From: Gammaproteobacteria bacterium
Lineage (GTDB): Bacteria; Pseudomonadota; Gammaproteobacteria; Steroidobacterales; Steroidobacteraceae
Direction: 5' to 3'
NCBI GenBank assembly: GCA_009923475.1
Contig: RFTM01000010.1
Location: forward strand, 1-14,309
Length of the DNA: 14,309 bases
Below, in pieces: positions 6,533 to 14,007 of the stretch (within the stretch, counting starts at the first letter, position 1; each line of letters starts with the position of its first letter). The notes under the pieces are model-generated. The model saw nothing but the letters and a program-made list of their open reading frames with translations. It searched no databases and was not told the DNA's origin. A program made the position numbers and the translations under genes.

Positions 6533-7897
6533 GTGCTGTCCGCCGCACTGCTGCTCGGCGGCTGTGCCATGCCGCGCGCGTTCGTCAGCGCGCCCTTGGA
6601 CCGGGGCGCGGGCGAGGCCGGCTACCGGGTCGCCGATGTCCTCCCGCACCGCGCGCCCGACGAGTTGCGTGTGGTGGTCAGCTTTTCCGGTGGCGGCATG
6701 CGCGCGTCCGCGTTGTCCTTCGGCGTGCTCGAGCAGCTCGCGGAGGACCGCGTCCGGCCGGCGGACGGCGGCGAGCCGCGCCGGCTGCTCGATGAGGTCG
6801 ACATCGTCTCCGCGGTCTCGGGCGGCGCGGTCACGGCCGCATATTGGGCCCTGCACGGCGACCGCATCTTCGAGGATTACCGTCGCCGGTTCCTGCTGCG
6901 CGACGTGTCGGCGGGGCTCAAGCGGACGTTCTTCCTCGACCCGCGCACCTGGTTCCGGCTCGCGTCGTCCGAGTACTCGCGGGGCGACGTGTACGCCGAC
7001 TATCTCGACCGCAAGCTGTTCCGGGGCGCGACCTTCCGCGACCTCGACCACGGCGGCGGGCGGCCCTTCCTGATCCTGAACGCCACCGACATCGGCACCG
7101 CCGCGCGCTTCGAGTTCACTCAGGACCACCTCGACCTGCTGTGCGACGACCTCGACAGTTTTCCGCTCGCTCGCGCGGTGGCCGCCTCGTCATCGGTCCC
7201 CGCGCTCATGACGCCGATCACCATCGCCAACCGCGCGGGCCGCTGCGGGCATCGCATGCCGGCGTGGGTCGCGCCCGCGGCCGATGCGGCGACGGGGTCG
7301 CGCCGCCACCTGCAGGCCTCGGCGATGCAGGCCTACGCCGACCCGGCGCGCTACGGTTGGCTGCACCTCGTCGACGGTGCGCTCGGCGACAACCTCGGCG
7401 TGCGCGCGGCGATGGACGCGCTCGCCGACCGCGAAGACCCGTCGCGCATGCGGCCCTCGGCGATCGCGCCGGGCCAGCGCCTGGTGTTCATCGAGGTCAA
7501 CGCCACCGATTGGCAGGCCGAGCGCATCGGCGGCTCGCGCCAGCCGCCCGACGCGGTGGCGATGCTGCGCCTGCTCGGCACGGTCCCCGTCGACCGCTAC
7601 ACCGTCGAGTCGAAGGCCTTGCTGCGCGAGACGCTGCGCCGCTGGATGCGCGACGCGGGGGCCGAGGACCGGCTGCACATCATCGAGATCGACCTCGACG
7701 ACCTGCGTGACGATCCGCGTTTCGGGCACCTCTCGAGGTTGCCTACGGCGCTCGACGCCAAGCCCGCCGACATCGACGCGCTGCGCTGCGCGGCGCGGAT
7801 GCTGCTCGACGCGAACGCCGACTACCGGCGCCTGCTGAGCGAGACGGGCGTCGCCGACAGCGCGCGCCCGGGGCTCACTGGTTGCAGAGGATCTTGA
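6533..7897 (+). CDS. Patatin-like phospholipase, predicted lipoprotein
   Basis: A protein of about 454 aa with a patatin (PF01734-type) serine lipase domain, likely an acyl hydrolase acting on phospholipid or acyl esters. Numbered from the GTG at 6533: oxyanion segment SFSGGGMR (50-57), nucleophile elbow AVSGG with S96, and the DG of the Ser-Asp dyad at D281 (VDGALGDNLGV). The elbow has A where GxSxG is usual. A lipobox LLLGGC ends at residue 11, so the protein should be lipidated and membrane-anchored. From GTG the signal peptide is too short and lacks positive charge. An in-frame CTG at 6506 would add SRRVEAAW and make a normal lipoprotein signal, overlapping the cytochrome gene by 17 bp. 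No ATG precedes the lipobox. The last 23 bp overlap the convergent glycine-zipper gene. Confidence 0.85.
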   Translation: MLSAALLLGGCAMPRAFVSAPLDRGAGEAGYRVADVLPHRAPDELRVVVSFSGGGMRASALSFGVLEQLAEDRVRPADGGEPRRLLDEVDIVSAVSGGAVTAAYWALHGDRIFEDYRRRFLLRDVSAGLKRTFFLDPRTWFRLASSEYSRGDVYADYLDRKLFRGATFRDLDHGGGRPFLILNATDIGTAARFEFTQDHLDLLCDDLDSFPLARAVAASSSVPALMTPITIANRAGRCGHRMPAWVAPAADAATGSRRHLQASAMQAYADPARYGWLHLVDGALGDNLGVRAAMDALADREDPSRMRPSAIAPGQRLVFIEVNATDWQAERIGGSRQPPDAVAMLRLLGTVPVDRYTVESKALLRETLRRWMRDAGAEDRLHIIEIDLDDLRDDPRFGHLSRLPTALDAKPADIDALRCAARMLLDANADYRRLLSETGVADSARPGLTGCRGS

Positions 7898-8333
7898 CCT
7901 TGCGCGTGGCGAGGTCGACTTCCTGCGGCGTGGCGGCGTTCACCAGCTGATCCTTGGCGGCGACGCATTCGGCGGCTTCGCGCTGCAGCTCAAGCTGGAT
8001 CTGCGTCAGCACCGGTTGCGAAGCGCGGTCGCAGGCCTCGCGGGCGAGCCGACGGACGTTGTTGGTGGCGCCGGCCTCCTCGACGGCGACGCAGTCGCCC
8101 ACCATGAAGCCGGTCTGGTCGCTGATGACCTTGATGCGTGCGCCCGGCGCGGTGGCCACCGTGTAGGCCATGCCGTCGCGGCTGCCCTGCGCGGCGCCGG
8201 CGATCATCGCGCCGCCCGCCGCGCCGACGATCGCGTTGCGCGCCTTCTTGCCGCCCGACTTGCCGGAGGCCGAGAGCAAGCCCAGCGTGCCGCCGACCAG
8301 CATGCCCGAGCCCGCGTTCGAATCGAGCGTCAC
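7875..8333 (-). CDS. Glycine-zipper envelope protein lacking a normal 5' end
   Basis: A 152-aa reading from GTG 8333. Glycine- and alanine-rich helices (about 8-20 GSGMLVGGTLGLL and 35-50 IVGAAGGAMIAGAAQG) form a glycine-zipper pair like those of SlyB-type outer-membrane proteins. A small beta region follows (YTVATAPGARIKVISDQTGFMVGDCVAVEE, about 57-86), then a helical tail with three cysteines. Function is not known. In-frame coding similarity seems to start before the GTG: codons just upstream read DSVGTVERAER, a typical opening for this family. No ATG, GTG or TTG exists between there and the aldehyde dehydrogenase TAG at 8418-8420, which is in the same frame. No signal peptide and no Shine-Dalgarno are visible. 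It is either 5'-truncated, started at a rare codon, or made by readthrough. Confidence 0.6.
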   Translation of the reverse strand: MTLDSNAGSGMLVGGTLGLLSASGKSGGKKARNAIVGAAGGAMIAGAAQGSRDGMAYTVATAPGARIKVISDQTGFMVGDCVAVEEAGATNNVRRLAREACDRASQPVLTQIQLELQREAAECVAAKDQLVNAATPQEVDLATRKVKILCNQ

Positions 8334-8417
8334 GCGTTCGGCGCGTTCGACCGTGCCGACCGAATCTTGGCGGCGCTGCCGGCGCGGGTCTGCGCGGACG
8401 CGGACGTGACGCGGAAT

Positions 8418-9917
8418 CTACCATGTCATCGAGATGCCCTTGGTCTTGAGGTAGGGCTCGAGGCCCTCCTTGCCGAACTCGCGGCCCCAGCCCGACTGCT
8501 TGTTGCCGCCGAAAGGCATCGCGGGGTCGATGGCCGCGTGCATGTTCACGCTCACCTGGCCCGCGTCGATGAGCCGCACCATGCGCATGGCGGTGCCGAG
8601 ATCGCGCGTCCAGACGCTGCCCGACAGCCCGTAGATGGTGGAGTTGGCTTCGCGCGCGACCTGCTCGAGGTCGTCGTCGCCGAAGGCCTGCACGCAGAGC
8701 ACCGGACCGAAGATCTCCTCGCGCACAGGAGTCATGTCGGAACGCGTGCGGGCGAGCACCGTCGGCTCGAAGAAGTAGCCGGGGCGCTCGGGCGCACGGC
8801 CGCCACAGACCACTTCGGCGCCCTCGGCCCGCCCGGCCGCGACGAAGCCGGCGACCCGCTCGCGCTGCGCCGCCGAGATCAGCGGCCCGAACTCCGAGCC
8901 CGGGTCGAGGCCGGGGCCGATCTTCAGGGCCCGGGCGATGGCGGCCACGCCCTCGACCACGCGGTCGTGCACCTTCTCGTGCACGAACAGGCGCGTGCCG
9001 GCCATGCAGTTCTGCCCCTGCAGGAAGAAGCAGGCGCGCGCGGCGCCCGGGATCACCTGCGCGAGGTCGGCGTCGGGGAAGACCACCACCGGCGACTTGC
9101 CGCCGAGTTCCAGCGTGACCTTTTTGAGGTTGCCGGCGGCGGCCCGCACGATCATCCGCCCGACCTCGGTCGAGCCGGTGAACGCGATCTTGTCGACGCC
9201 CGGATGCGCCGCGAGCGCGGCCCCCGCGTCCTCGCCGTGGCCGTTCACGAGGTTGACGACGCCGTCGGGCACGCCCGCCTCCTGGCAGATCTCGACGAGG
9301 CGCATGGCGGTGAGCGGCGCGAGTTCGGCGGGCTTCAGCACCAGGGTGCAGCCTGCCGCGAGCGCGGGCGCGACCTTCAGCATCACCATCGGCAGCGGCG
9401 AGTTCCAGGGCGTGATGGCGCCGACCACGCCGACCGGTTCGCGCAGCGTGAACGAGATCGCCTCGCCCGGCAGCTTGCCTTGCGGCGCGGCCGGGATGGT
9501 GGCGCCCTCGATCTTGGTGGGCCAGCCGGCGTAGTAGCGGAAGAACTCCGGCACGACCATGCCGCAGACGTATTGCGCGATCGGCATCGGCAGGCCGCTG
9601 TCGACGACCTCGAGCTCGCAGAGCCGCTGGAGGTCCTGTTGCACGAGGTCGGCGATCTTCCAGAGGACAGCGCTGCGCTGCGCGGCGGTGAAGCGCGACC
9701 AGGGGCCCGTGAGCGCGGCGCGCGCGGCGCGCACGGCCTCGTCGATCTCGGCGGCGCCGCCCGCGGCGCAACGGGCGATGCGGCGGCCGGTCGCGGGGTC
9801 ATGCACGTCGAAGGTCGCGCCGGAGGCGGAGGGCCGCCATCGGCCGTCGATGAAGTGGCCATGTTCGCGGCCGAGGAACTCGAGCGTGGTGGCGGACGGG
9901 ATAGGGGTGTCGGTCAT
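8418..9917 (-). CDS. NAD(P)-dependent aldehyde dehydrogenase
   Basis: A 499-aa member of the ALDH superfamily that oxidises an aldehyde to the acid with NAD(P)+, cytosolic. Length and motifs are complete: catalytic N172 (TPWNSP), K195 in LKPAE, the nucleotide-fold motif FTGSTEVG (246-253), general base E270 (TLELGGKSP) and nucleophile C304 (GQNCMAGTR). The late motif EEIFGPVL is present, and PFGGNKQSGWGRE marks the C-terminal region. The pattern suits the broad betaine-aldehyde, phenylacetaldehyde and aromatic-aldehyde group; the substrate is undetermined. ATG 9917 has a strong Shine-Dalgarno, GGAGGA, at 9928-9923 with a 5-nt spacer. It is divergent from the EAL-HDOD gene. Its TAG stop is in frame with the glycine-zipper gene downstream. 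Confidence 0.93.
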   Translation of the reverse strand: MTDTPIPSATTLEFLGREHGHFIDGRWRPSASGATFDVHDPATGRRIARCAAGGAAEIDEAVRAARAALTGPWSRFTAAQRSAVLWKIADLVQQDLQRLCELEVVDSGLPMPIAQYVCGMVVPEFFRYYAGWPTKIEGATIPAAPQGKLPGEAISFTLREPVGVVGAITPWNSPLPMVMLKVAPALAAGCTLVLKPAELAPLTAMRLVEICQEAGVPDGVVNLVNGHGEDAGAALAAHPGVDKIAFTGSTEVGRMIVRAAAGNLKKVTLELGGKSPVVVFPDADLAQVIPGAARACFFLQGQNCMAGTRLFVHEKVHDRVVEGVAAIARALKIGPGLDPGSEFGPLISAAQRERVAGFVAAGRAEGAEVVCGGRAPERPGYFFEPTVLARTRSDMTPVREEIFGPVLCVQAFGDDDLEQVAREANSTIYGLSGSVWTRDLGTAMRMVRLIDAGQVSVNMHAAIDPAMPFGGNKQSGWGREFGKEGLEPYLKTKGISMTW

Positions 9918-10111
9918 GGCGGTCCTCCGGGGAGCACGGCAATCCTACGGTCGGGTCCGCCGTCCGCCCTCCGTCGATGCCGCCGATGTCCGGTGCGTGG
10001 CCGTCCGCGCGCCGCCCCGGACGCGGGCGGACCTGGGCCACGGAACCGCCATCCGGGCATTGAAGCGGGAGGCCACACTGCAGATACTTCGCGCTCTTCG
10101 GAGGAGGCATC
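9918..10111. other. Divergent intergenic region, 194 bp
   Basis: The longest gap in the window, between the aldehyde dehydrogenase and EAL-HDOD starts. It holds ribosome sites at both ends (minus GGAGGA 9928-9923; plus GGAGGAGG 10100-10107) and the plus-strand promoter at 10060-10088. On the minus strand TAGGAT (9947-9942) is a possible -10 for the dehydrogenase, with no matching -35. No hairpin, operator-like palindrome or small ORF stands out. Confidence 0.5.
10060..10088 (+). promoter_or_regulatory. Sigma70-type promoter candidate for the EAL-HDOD gene
   Basis: TTGAAG (10060-10065) and GATACT (10083-10088) are separated by exactly 17 bp, each matching four of six consensus bases. A transcript starting near 10095 would carry GGAGGAGG (10100-10107) 4 nt before the ATG at 10112, giving a short, coherent leader. 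Confidence 0.5.
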
Positions 10112-11374
10112 ATGAGACGAGGGGAGAAGCGGCGGGCCGCTGCGGTGTTCGCCGACAAGTCGCGGCATGACGTGCGCGTGGCGCGCCAGCCCATCTTCGA
10201 CCCGCTCTCGAAGGTCCAGGCCTACGAACTGCTCTACCGGCCGGGCACGGGCGAGGGCGCAGGCACCTCGGGCGCCGCCGCCACCGCGCGCGTGATCCTC
10301 GCCGCGGTGAGCGACTTCGGCCTCGACCATCTCGCGGGCAAGGCCGACATCCACATCAACCTGCCGGCCGAGCTGATCAGCTCGCCCATCGACATCCCCT
10401 TGCCGCCGGACCGCGTCGTGCTGGAGGTCCTCGAGGACGTGCAGGCGGACGAGGCCGTGGTCGCGGGCATCAACACCTACCGCAAGCGCGGCTTCCGCGT
10501 CGCGCTCGACGATTTCGCGTGGGCGCCGGGGCAGGGCGACGCGCGGCTGCTCGAGCACGTCGACATCGTGAAGGTGGACATCCTCGCGCAGCCTGCCGAC
10601 ACCTTGGAGGAGATGGTCGCGGCGCTGCGCAGCCGCGAGATCAAGCTGATCGCCGAGAAGGTCGAGACGCGCGAACAGTTCCAGCGCTGCCGCGTCATGG
10701 GTTTCTACGGCTTCCAGGGCTTCTTCCTGCAGCGGCCGGAGACCTTCCAGGGGCTGCGCACCGAGGGCTTCAAGCCGGCGACGCTGCAGGTGCTCGCCGC
10801 GCTGCAGTCCTCCGACTATTCCACCGAGGAGGTGGAGAAGCTCGTCTCGCGCGACGTGGCGCTGGTGCACCGCGTGCTGCGGACGCTCAATTCGGCGTAC
10901 TACGCCTTCCCCTCGCCCGTGTCCTCGATCCGGCACGGCGTCAACCTGCTCGGCCGCGACAACCTGCTCAAGCTCTGCGCGATCCTGTCGCTGGCGGCGT
11001 TCCGCGACCGGCCGACCTGGCTGCTCGCCAACACGCTGATCCGCGCCCGCATGTGCGAGCTGCTGCACGACCCCGTGGTGGGCGCGGATTCGGGCACGTT
11101 CTTCATGACCGGTCTGCTGTCGCACCTCGATGCGCTGCTCGGCGTGTCGCGCGAGGAGTCGCTGCAGGGGCTGGCGCTCGCGCCGGCGGTGCGCGCGGCG
11201 GTGCTCGAACGCGCCGGACCCGCGGGCCGCGCCCTGTCGGCGGTCGAGGCCTGGGAGCGGGGCGAGTGGGATGCGGTGGCTGAGGCGGGCTTCGCCGACG
11301 CCGCCAAGGTGCGCGCGGCCTACCTCGATGCGGTCGCCTGGAGCGAGGAGACGGTCAAGCTGACGGTGGAGTGA
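10112..11374 (+). CDS. EAL and HDOD domain signalling protein (YuxH-like)
   Basis: A 420-aa cytosolic protein of the EAL-HDOD type linked to cyclic-di-GMP control of motility and surface behaviour. The EAL domain (about 20-210) reads E-L-L at 39-41 with R43, then N83, E105, D133-D134 (ALDDFA), K154 (VKVD), E182 (IAEKVE) and Q202 (GFQGFF). Spacing from D133 to K154 and from E182 to Q202 agrees with active EAL enzymes, but the loop after the double aspartate (WAPGQ) lacks the usual GTGYSS, so activity is uncertain. The HDOD domain (about 222-400) has the helical core VHRVLRTLNSAYY and IRHGVNLLGRDNLLKL. ATG 10112 follows GGAGGAGG by 4 nt. It ends in a 20-bp overlap with the convergent oxidoreductase. 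Confidence 0.88.
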   Translation: MRRGEKRRAAAVFADKSRHDVRVARQPIFDPLSKVQAYELLYRPGTGEGAGTSGAAATARVILAAVSDFGLDHLAGKADIHINLPAELISSPIDIPLPPDRVVLEVLEDVQADEAVVAGINTYRKRGFRVALDDFAWAPGQGDARLLEHVDIVKVDILAQPADTLEEMVAALRSREIKLIAEKVETREQFQRCRVMGFYGFQGFFLQRPETFQGLRTEGFKPATLQVLAALQSSDYSTEEVEKLVSRDVALVHRVLRTLNSAYYAFPSPVSSIRHGVNLLGRDNLLKLCAILSLAAFRDRPTWLLANTLIRARMCELLHDPVVGADSGTFFMTGLLSHLDALLGVSREESLQGLALAPAVRAAVLERAGPAGRALSAVEAWERGEWDAVAEAGFADAAKVRAAYLDAVAWSEETVKLTVE

Positions 11375-12392
11375 GCGGTCGGGGCTCGACCAGGCTCACC
11401 ACCACCTTGCCGCGGCTGCGGCCGGCGAGCAGCCACTCCACGGCGTCGGCCACCTGCCCGAGACCGACGAACGGCCGCGGTTCGATGTGCACCTGCAGGC
11501 GGCCCTCGGCATGCAGCGCGAGCAGGCGCTGCGCGGCCTCGTCGAAGAACTCCGGGAAGGCCTGGTTCTGGAAGCCGCGCACCGAGGCCGACTTCCAGTA
11601 GAGCTTGCGGTAGATGCGCGGCTGGGCGACGAGCTCCACCTCGCGGTCGAAATCCGAGGTGTGGCCGCTGATCACCAGCCGGCCACGGATCGCGAGATGG
11701 TCGACGAAGGCGTCGAACACCTCGCCGCCCACCGAGTCGTAGGCCACATCGAGACCGCGCGGATACTCGCGCGCCAGCACTTCGCGCAGGTCTTCCGAGC
11801 GGTGGTCGATGGCGCGGTCGACGCCGAGCGCGCGCAGCAGCGGCAGCTTCGAGGCGTCGCCGGTGATGCCGATGACATGGCAGCCGCGCAGCTTCGCGAG
11901 CTGCACCACGAAGTGGCCGAGTCCGCCCGCGGCCGCCGATACCGCCACCGTGTCGCCCGGGCGCGCCTCCCCGATCTTCTCGAGGCCGACCAGCGCCGAG
12001 ATGCCGCTCGGGATGAGCGCCAGGATCTCGGGGGTCGGCGCCGCGACGCGCAAGGCCCGCGCGGCGGGCGCCACCTGGTACTCGCGGTAACCCGAGCCGA
12101 GGCGCGAGGTCGCCACCGCGTCGCCGACGCGCAGCGACTCGACGTCCGGTCCCACCGCGACCACCTCGCCCACCGACTCTATGCCCATGTCGAAGGGCGG
12201 CTTCACGTCGACGTAGCGGATGGTGTTGCGGCAGAGGTTCTTGTCGAAGATCGCGTTGCAGCCCGCGTAGTGGTTGCGGATCGCGACCTCGCCCGGTCCC
12301 GGGTCGCGCCACGGCTCTTCCACCACGCAGGTCGAGCTGCGGAAGTCGCCGGTCAGCGTGTGGATGACGAGCTTGCGATAGCGTTCGGGCAT
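11355..12392 (-). CDS. Zinc-free MDR oxidoreductase, ZADH2/prostaglandin-reductase-3-like
   Basis: A 345-aa NADPH-type medium-chain reductase, likely reducing an activated double bond (enone or alkenal) or a quinone. It lacks both zinc sites; the cofactor motif AAAGGLG is at 153-159. Several blocks resemble vertebrate ZADH2: VKPPFDMGIESVGEVVAVG (63-81), CHVIG (171-175), a DVAYDSVGGEVFD segment (215-227) and RGRLVISG (236-243). GC-rich codon use matches its neighbours. ATG 12392 has no Shine-Dalgarno and touches the -35 box of the divergent SDR promoter, so the two genes could interfere or be co-regulated. Its end overlaps the EAL-HDOD gene by 20 bp. The physiological substrate is not readable. 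Confidence 0.87.
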   Translation of the reverse strand: MPERYRKLVIHTLTGDFRSSTCVVEEPWRDPGPGEVAIRNHYAGCNAIFDKNLCRNTIRYVDVKPPFDMGIESVGEVVAVGPDVESLRVGDAVATSRLGSGYREYQVAPAARALRVAAPTPEILALIPSGISALVGLEKIGEARPGDTVAVSAAAGGLGHFVVQLAKLRGCHVIGITGDASKLPLLRALGVDRAIDHRSEDLREVLAREYPRGLDVAYDSVGGEVFDAFVDHLAIRGRLVISGHTSDFDREVELVAQPRIYRKLYWKSASVRGFQNQAFPEFFDEAAQRLLALHAEGRLQVHIEPRPFVGLGQVADAVEWLLAGRSRGKVVVSLVEPRPLTPPSA

Positions 12393-12421
12393 TGGCAGTC
12401 ACCGGTCGCGCGGCGTAGATT
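12392..12421 (+). promoter_or_regulatory. Sigma70-type promoter candidate for the C-factor-like SDR
   Basis: TTGGCA (12392-12397, five of six consensus bases) and TAGATT (12416-12421, four of six) are 18 bp apart. A start near 12428 would give a leader of about 30 nt containing AAGGAGA (12444-12450), 7 nt before the ATG at 12458. The -35 box overlaps the initiation codon of the minus-strand oxidoreductase. Confidence 0.5.
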
Positions 12422-12457
12422 GGCGCGCTTCATCGATGGTCCCAAGGAGATCGTGAC

Positions 12458-13180
12458 ATGCCGACCGTCCTCGTCACCGGCGCCTCGCGCGGACTCGGGC
12501 TCGAGTTTACCCGGCAGTACGCCGCCGAGGGATGGCAGGTGATCGCCTGCGCGCGCGACCCGGCGCGCGCCGCGGCCTTGCAGGACGCGGCGGCGGCGGC
12601 GCCCGGGCGCGTCGCGGTCCACCCGCTCGACGTCGCGGACCATGCCTCCGTCGACCGTCTCGCGGCGCAGCTCGCCAAGGCCGCCATCGACGTGCTGCTC
12701 AACTGCGCGGGCACGATGGGCGACGGCAACTTCGCGGCGCAGGGCCTCGCGTTCGGGCGCTTCGGCAGCACCGATTACGCCGACTGGGAGCGCGTGCTGC
12801 GCATCAACGTGCTCGGCCCCATGAAGATGGCCGAGGCCTTCGTCGGCCAGGTCGCGCGCTCGGAGCAGCGCAAGATCGTCACCCTCACCAGCATCCTCGG
12901 CTCCATCGCGCGCAACACCCGCGGCAGCCTCTACGGCTACCGCTCGAGCAAGGCGGCGGTGAACGCGGTGATGAAGTCGATGGCGATCGACCTCGCGGCC
13001 TCGCACGGCATCGCCGCGACCGTCATCCATCCGGGCTGGGTGCGCACCGACATGGGCGGCCCGCGCGCCGACATCGACGCGCCGACCAGCGTCGCCGGGA
13101 TGCGGCGCGTGATCGACGCGCTGACCGTGGAGAGCGCGGGGCGCTACTGGATGTACGACGGCAGCACGCTGCCCTGGTGA
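12458..13180 (+). CDS. Short-chain dehydrogenase/reductase, C-factor-like
   Basis: A 240-aa classical-type SDR using NAD(P)(H) on a carbonyl or alcohol. The cofactor motif TGASRGLG is at 7-14, D58 (LDVAD) in the adenine-binding region, NCAG at 82-85 (usually NNAG), N117, serines S145/S149 (TSILGSI), and the catalytic Y161-x3-K165 (YRSSK). The LYGYRSSKAAVN context and the C-terminal GRYWMYDGSTLPW resemble the C-factor (CsgA-like) branch, whose substrates are mostly unknown. ATG 12458 is supported by AAGGAGA at 12444-12450 and by the promoter candidate upstream. The stop lies 8 bp from the convergent SDR stop, leaving no room for a terminator. Confidence 0.9.
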   Translation: MPTVLVTGASRGLGLEFTRQYAAEGWQVIACARDPARAAALQDAAAAAPGRVAVHPLDVADHASVDRLAAQLAKAAIDVLLNCAGTMGDGNFAAQGLAFGRFGSTDYADWERVLRINVLGPMKMAEAFVGQVARSEQRKIVTLTSILGSIARNTRGSLYGYRSSKAAVNAVMKSMAIDLAASHGIAATVIHPGWVRTDMGGPRADIDAPTSVAGMRRVIDALTVESAGRYWMYDGSTLPW

Positions 13181-13188
13181 GGCCGGCG

Positions 13189-13992
13189 TCAGTCGGTGAA
13201 CATCTTCCACATGGTGCGGCGCGACGGATCGTAGGCGTTGTAGGTCTTGCCAGACGCGGCGGGATCGCCCAGCGCCTGCACCACGAGCTCCGCGAGGTCG
13301 CCGCGCGCGATGAAGCTGAACGCCTTGGGATCATCGGCGAGCACCGCGGTGCCGGTCGGCTTGACGTCGCCGAGGCCGCCGGGACGGATGATGGTGTAGC
13401 CGAGCCCGCTCGCGCGCAGGTGGTCCTCGGCCTGCCCCTTGAGCGCGATCACCGTCTTCAGGAAGCGGCGCGAGGGCAAGGGCGCCGTCTCCCACGAGTC
13501 GCCGGTGCCCACCACCGACACCAGCACGAAGCGCTTCACGCCGGCCGCCGCGGCCGCGTCGATCGCGTTGCGGTTGCCGATGAAGTCGGGCCGGCGCGCC
13601 TTGTCGCCGCGCCCGCCGCCGAGCGTCGAGACGACCGCCGCGTAACCGCCCGCAGCGACCGCGCTGCGCACCTGCTCCGCATCCATCGCATCGGCGACGA
13701 CCGTCGCGACGCCGAGCGCGCGCAGCGCGGCGGTGTCCGAGCTCGGCCGCACCGCGACCGTCACCTGTCCGCCGCGCGCCTTGAGGCGCTTGACGACCTC
13801 GAGGCCGGTCGCGCGGTTGCCGCCGAACACCAGGACCGGCCCGCCCGGCGGGACATAGGGCGCGGCTGCGCGGATGCCGACCGGTCGGTGCGACGAGCCG
13901 CTCAGCCAGAACACGTAGACCGCGAGGAAGGCGGCGAGCACGAGCAGTGCGCCACCGACGATCTTGAGGGAGGTTCCGATGATGCGCAGCAT
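13189..13992 (-). CDS. Membrane-anchored atypical SDR (NmrA/NAD(P)-binding type)
   Basis: A 267-aa protein with a hydrophobic N-terminal helix (about 10-30, IVGGALLVLAAFLAVYVFWL), which should hold it in the inner membrane. A Rossmann domain of the atypical SDR or NmrA-like kind follows. The cofactor motif is GGNRATG at 57-63, followed by a VVADAMDAEQV segment and GVKRFVLVSVVGTG. There is no classical YxxxK at the usual distance. The role may be sensing or reduction; the substrate is unknown. ATG 13992 has GGAG about 8 nt upstream, within the 15-bp gap to the GST gene, so the two probably form an operon. The orientation of the soluble domain is not clear from sequence. Confidence 0.82.
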   Translation of the reverse strand: MLRIIGTSLKIVGGALLVLAAFLAVYVFWLSGSSHRPVGIRAAAPYVPPGGPVLVFGGNRATGLEVVKRLKARGGQVTVAVRPSSDTAALRALGVATVVADAMDAEQVRSAVAAGGYAAVVSTLGGGRGDKARRPDFIGNRNAIDAAAAAGVKRFVLVSVVGTGDSWETAPLPSRRFLKTVIALKGQAEDHLRASGLGYTIIRPGGLGDVKPTGTAVLADDPKAFSFIARGDLAELVVQALGDPAASGKTYNAYDPSRRTMWKMFTD

Positions 13993-14007
13993 GGTGGTGG
14001 CTCCGTG

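Noticed and set aside
8334..8417. Frameshifted signal peptide for the glycine-zipper protein (SASAQ in another minus frame)
   Set aside because: That frame has a TGA just upstream and no start codon, and it ends before joining the zipper frame, so no intact signal peptide can be rebuilt from one shift.
7990..9771. 593-codon minus-strand frame inside the aldehyde dehydrogenase
   Set aside because: It is an arginine-rich +1 shadow of the true frame. The real frame has all ALDH catalytic motifs.
8016..10115. 699-codon open frame on the plus strand over the glycine-zipper and aldehyde dehydrogenase genes
   Set aside because: It is a complement shadow of the aldehyde dehydrogenase. Composition is low-complexity H/R/G/D and no family is recognisable.
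12586..12600. GCG/GGC triplet run as a repeat element
   Set aside because: It is a short in-frame alanine run (AAAAA) in a linker of the SDR. It is ordinary for high-GC coding sequence.
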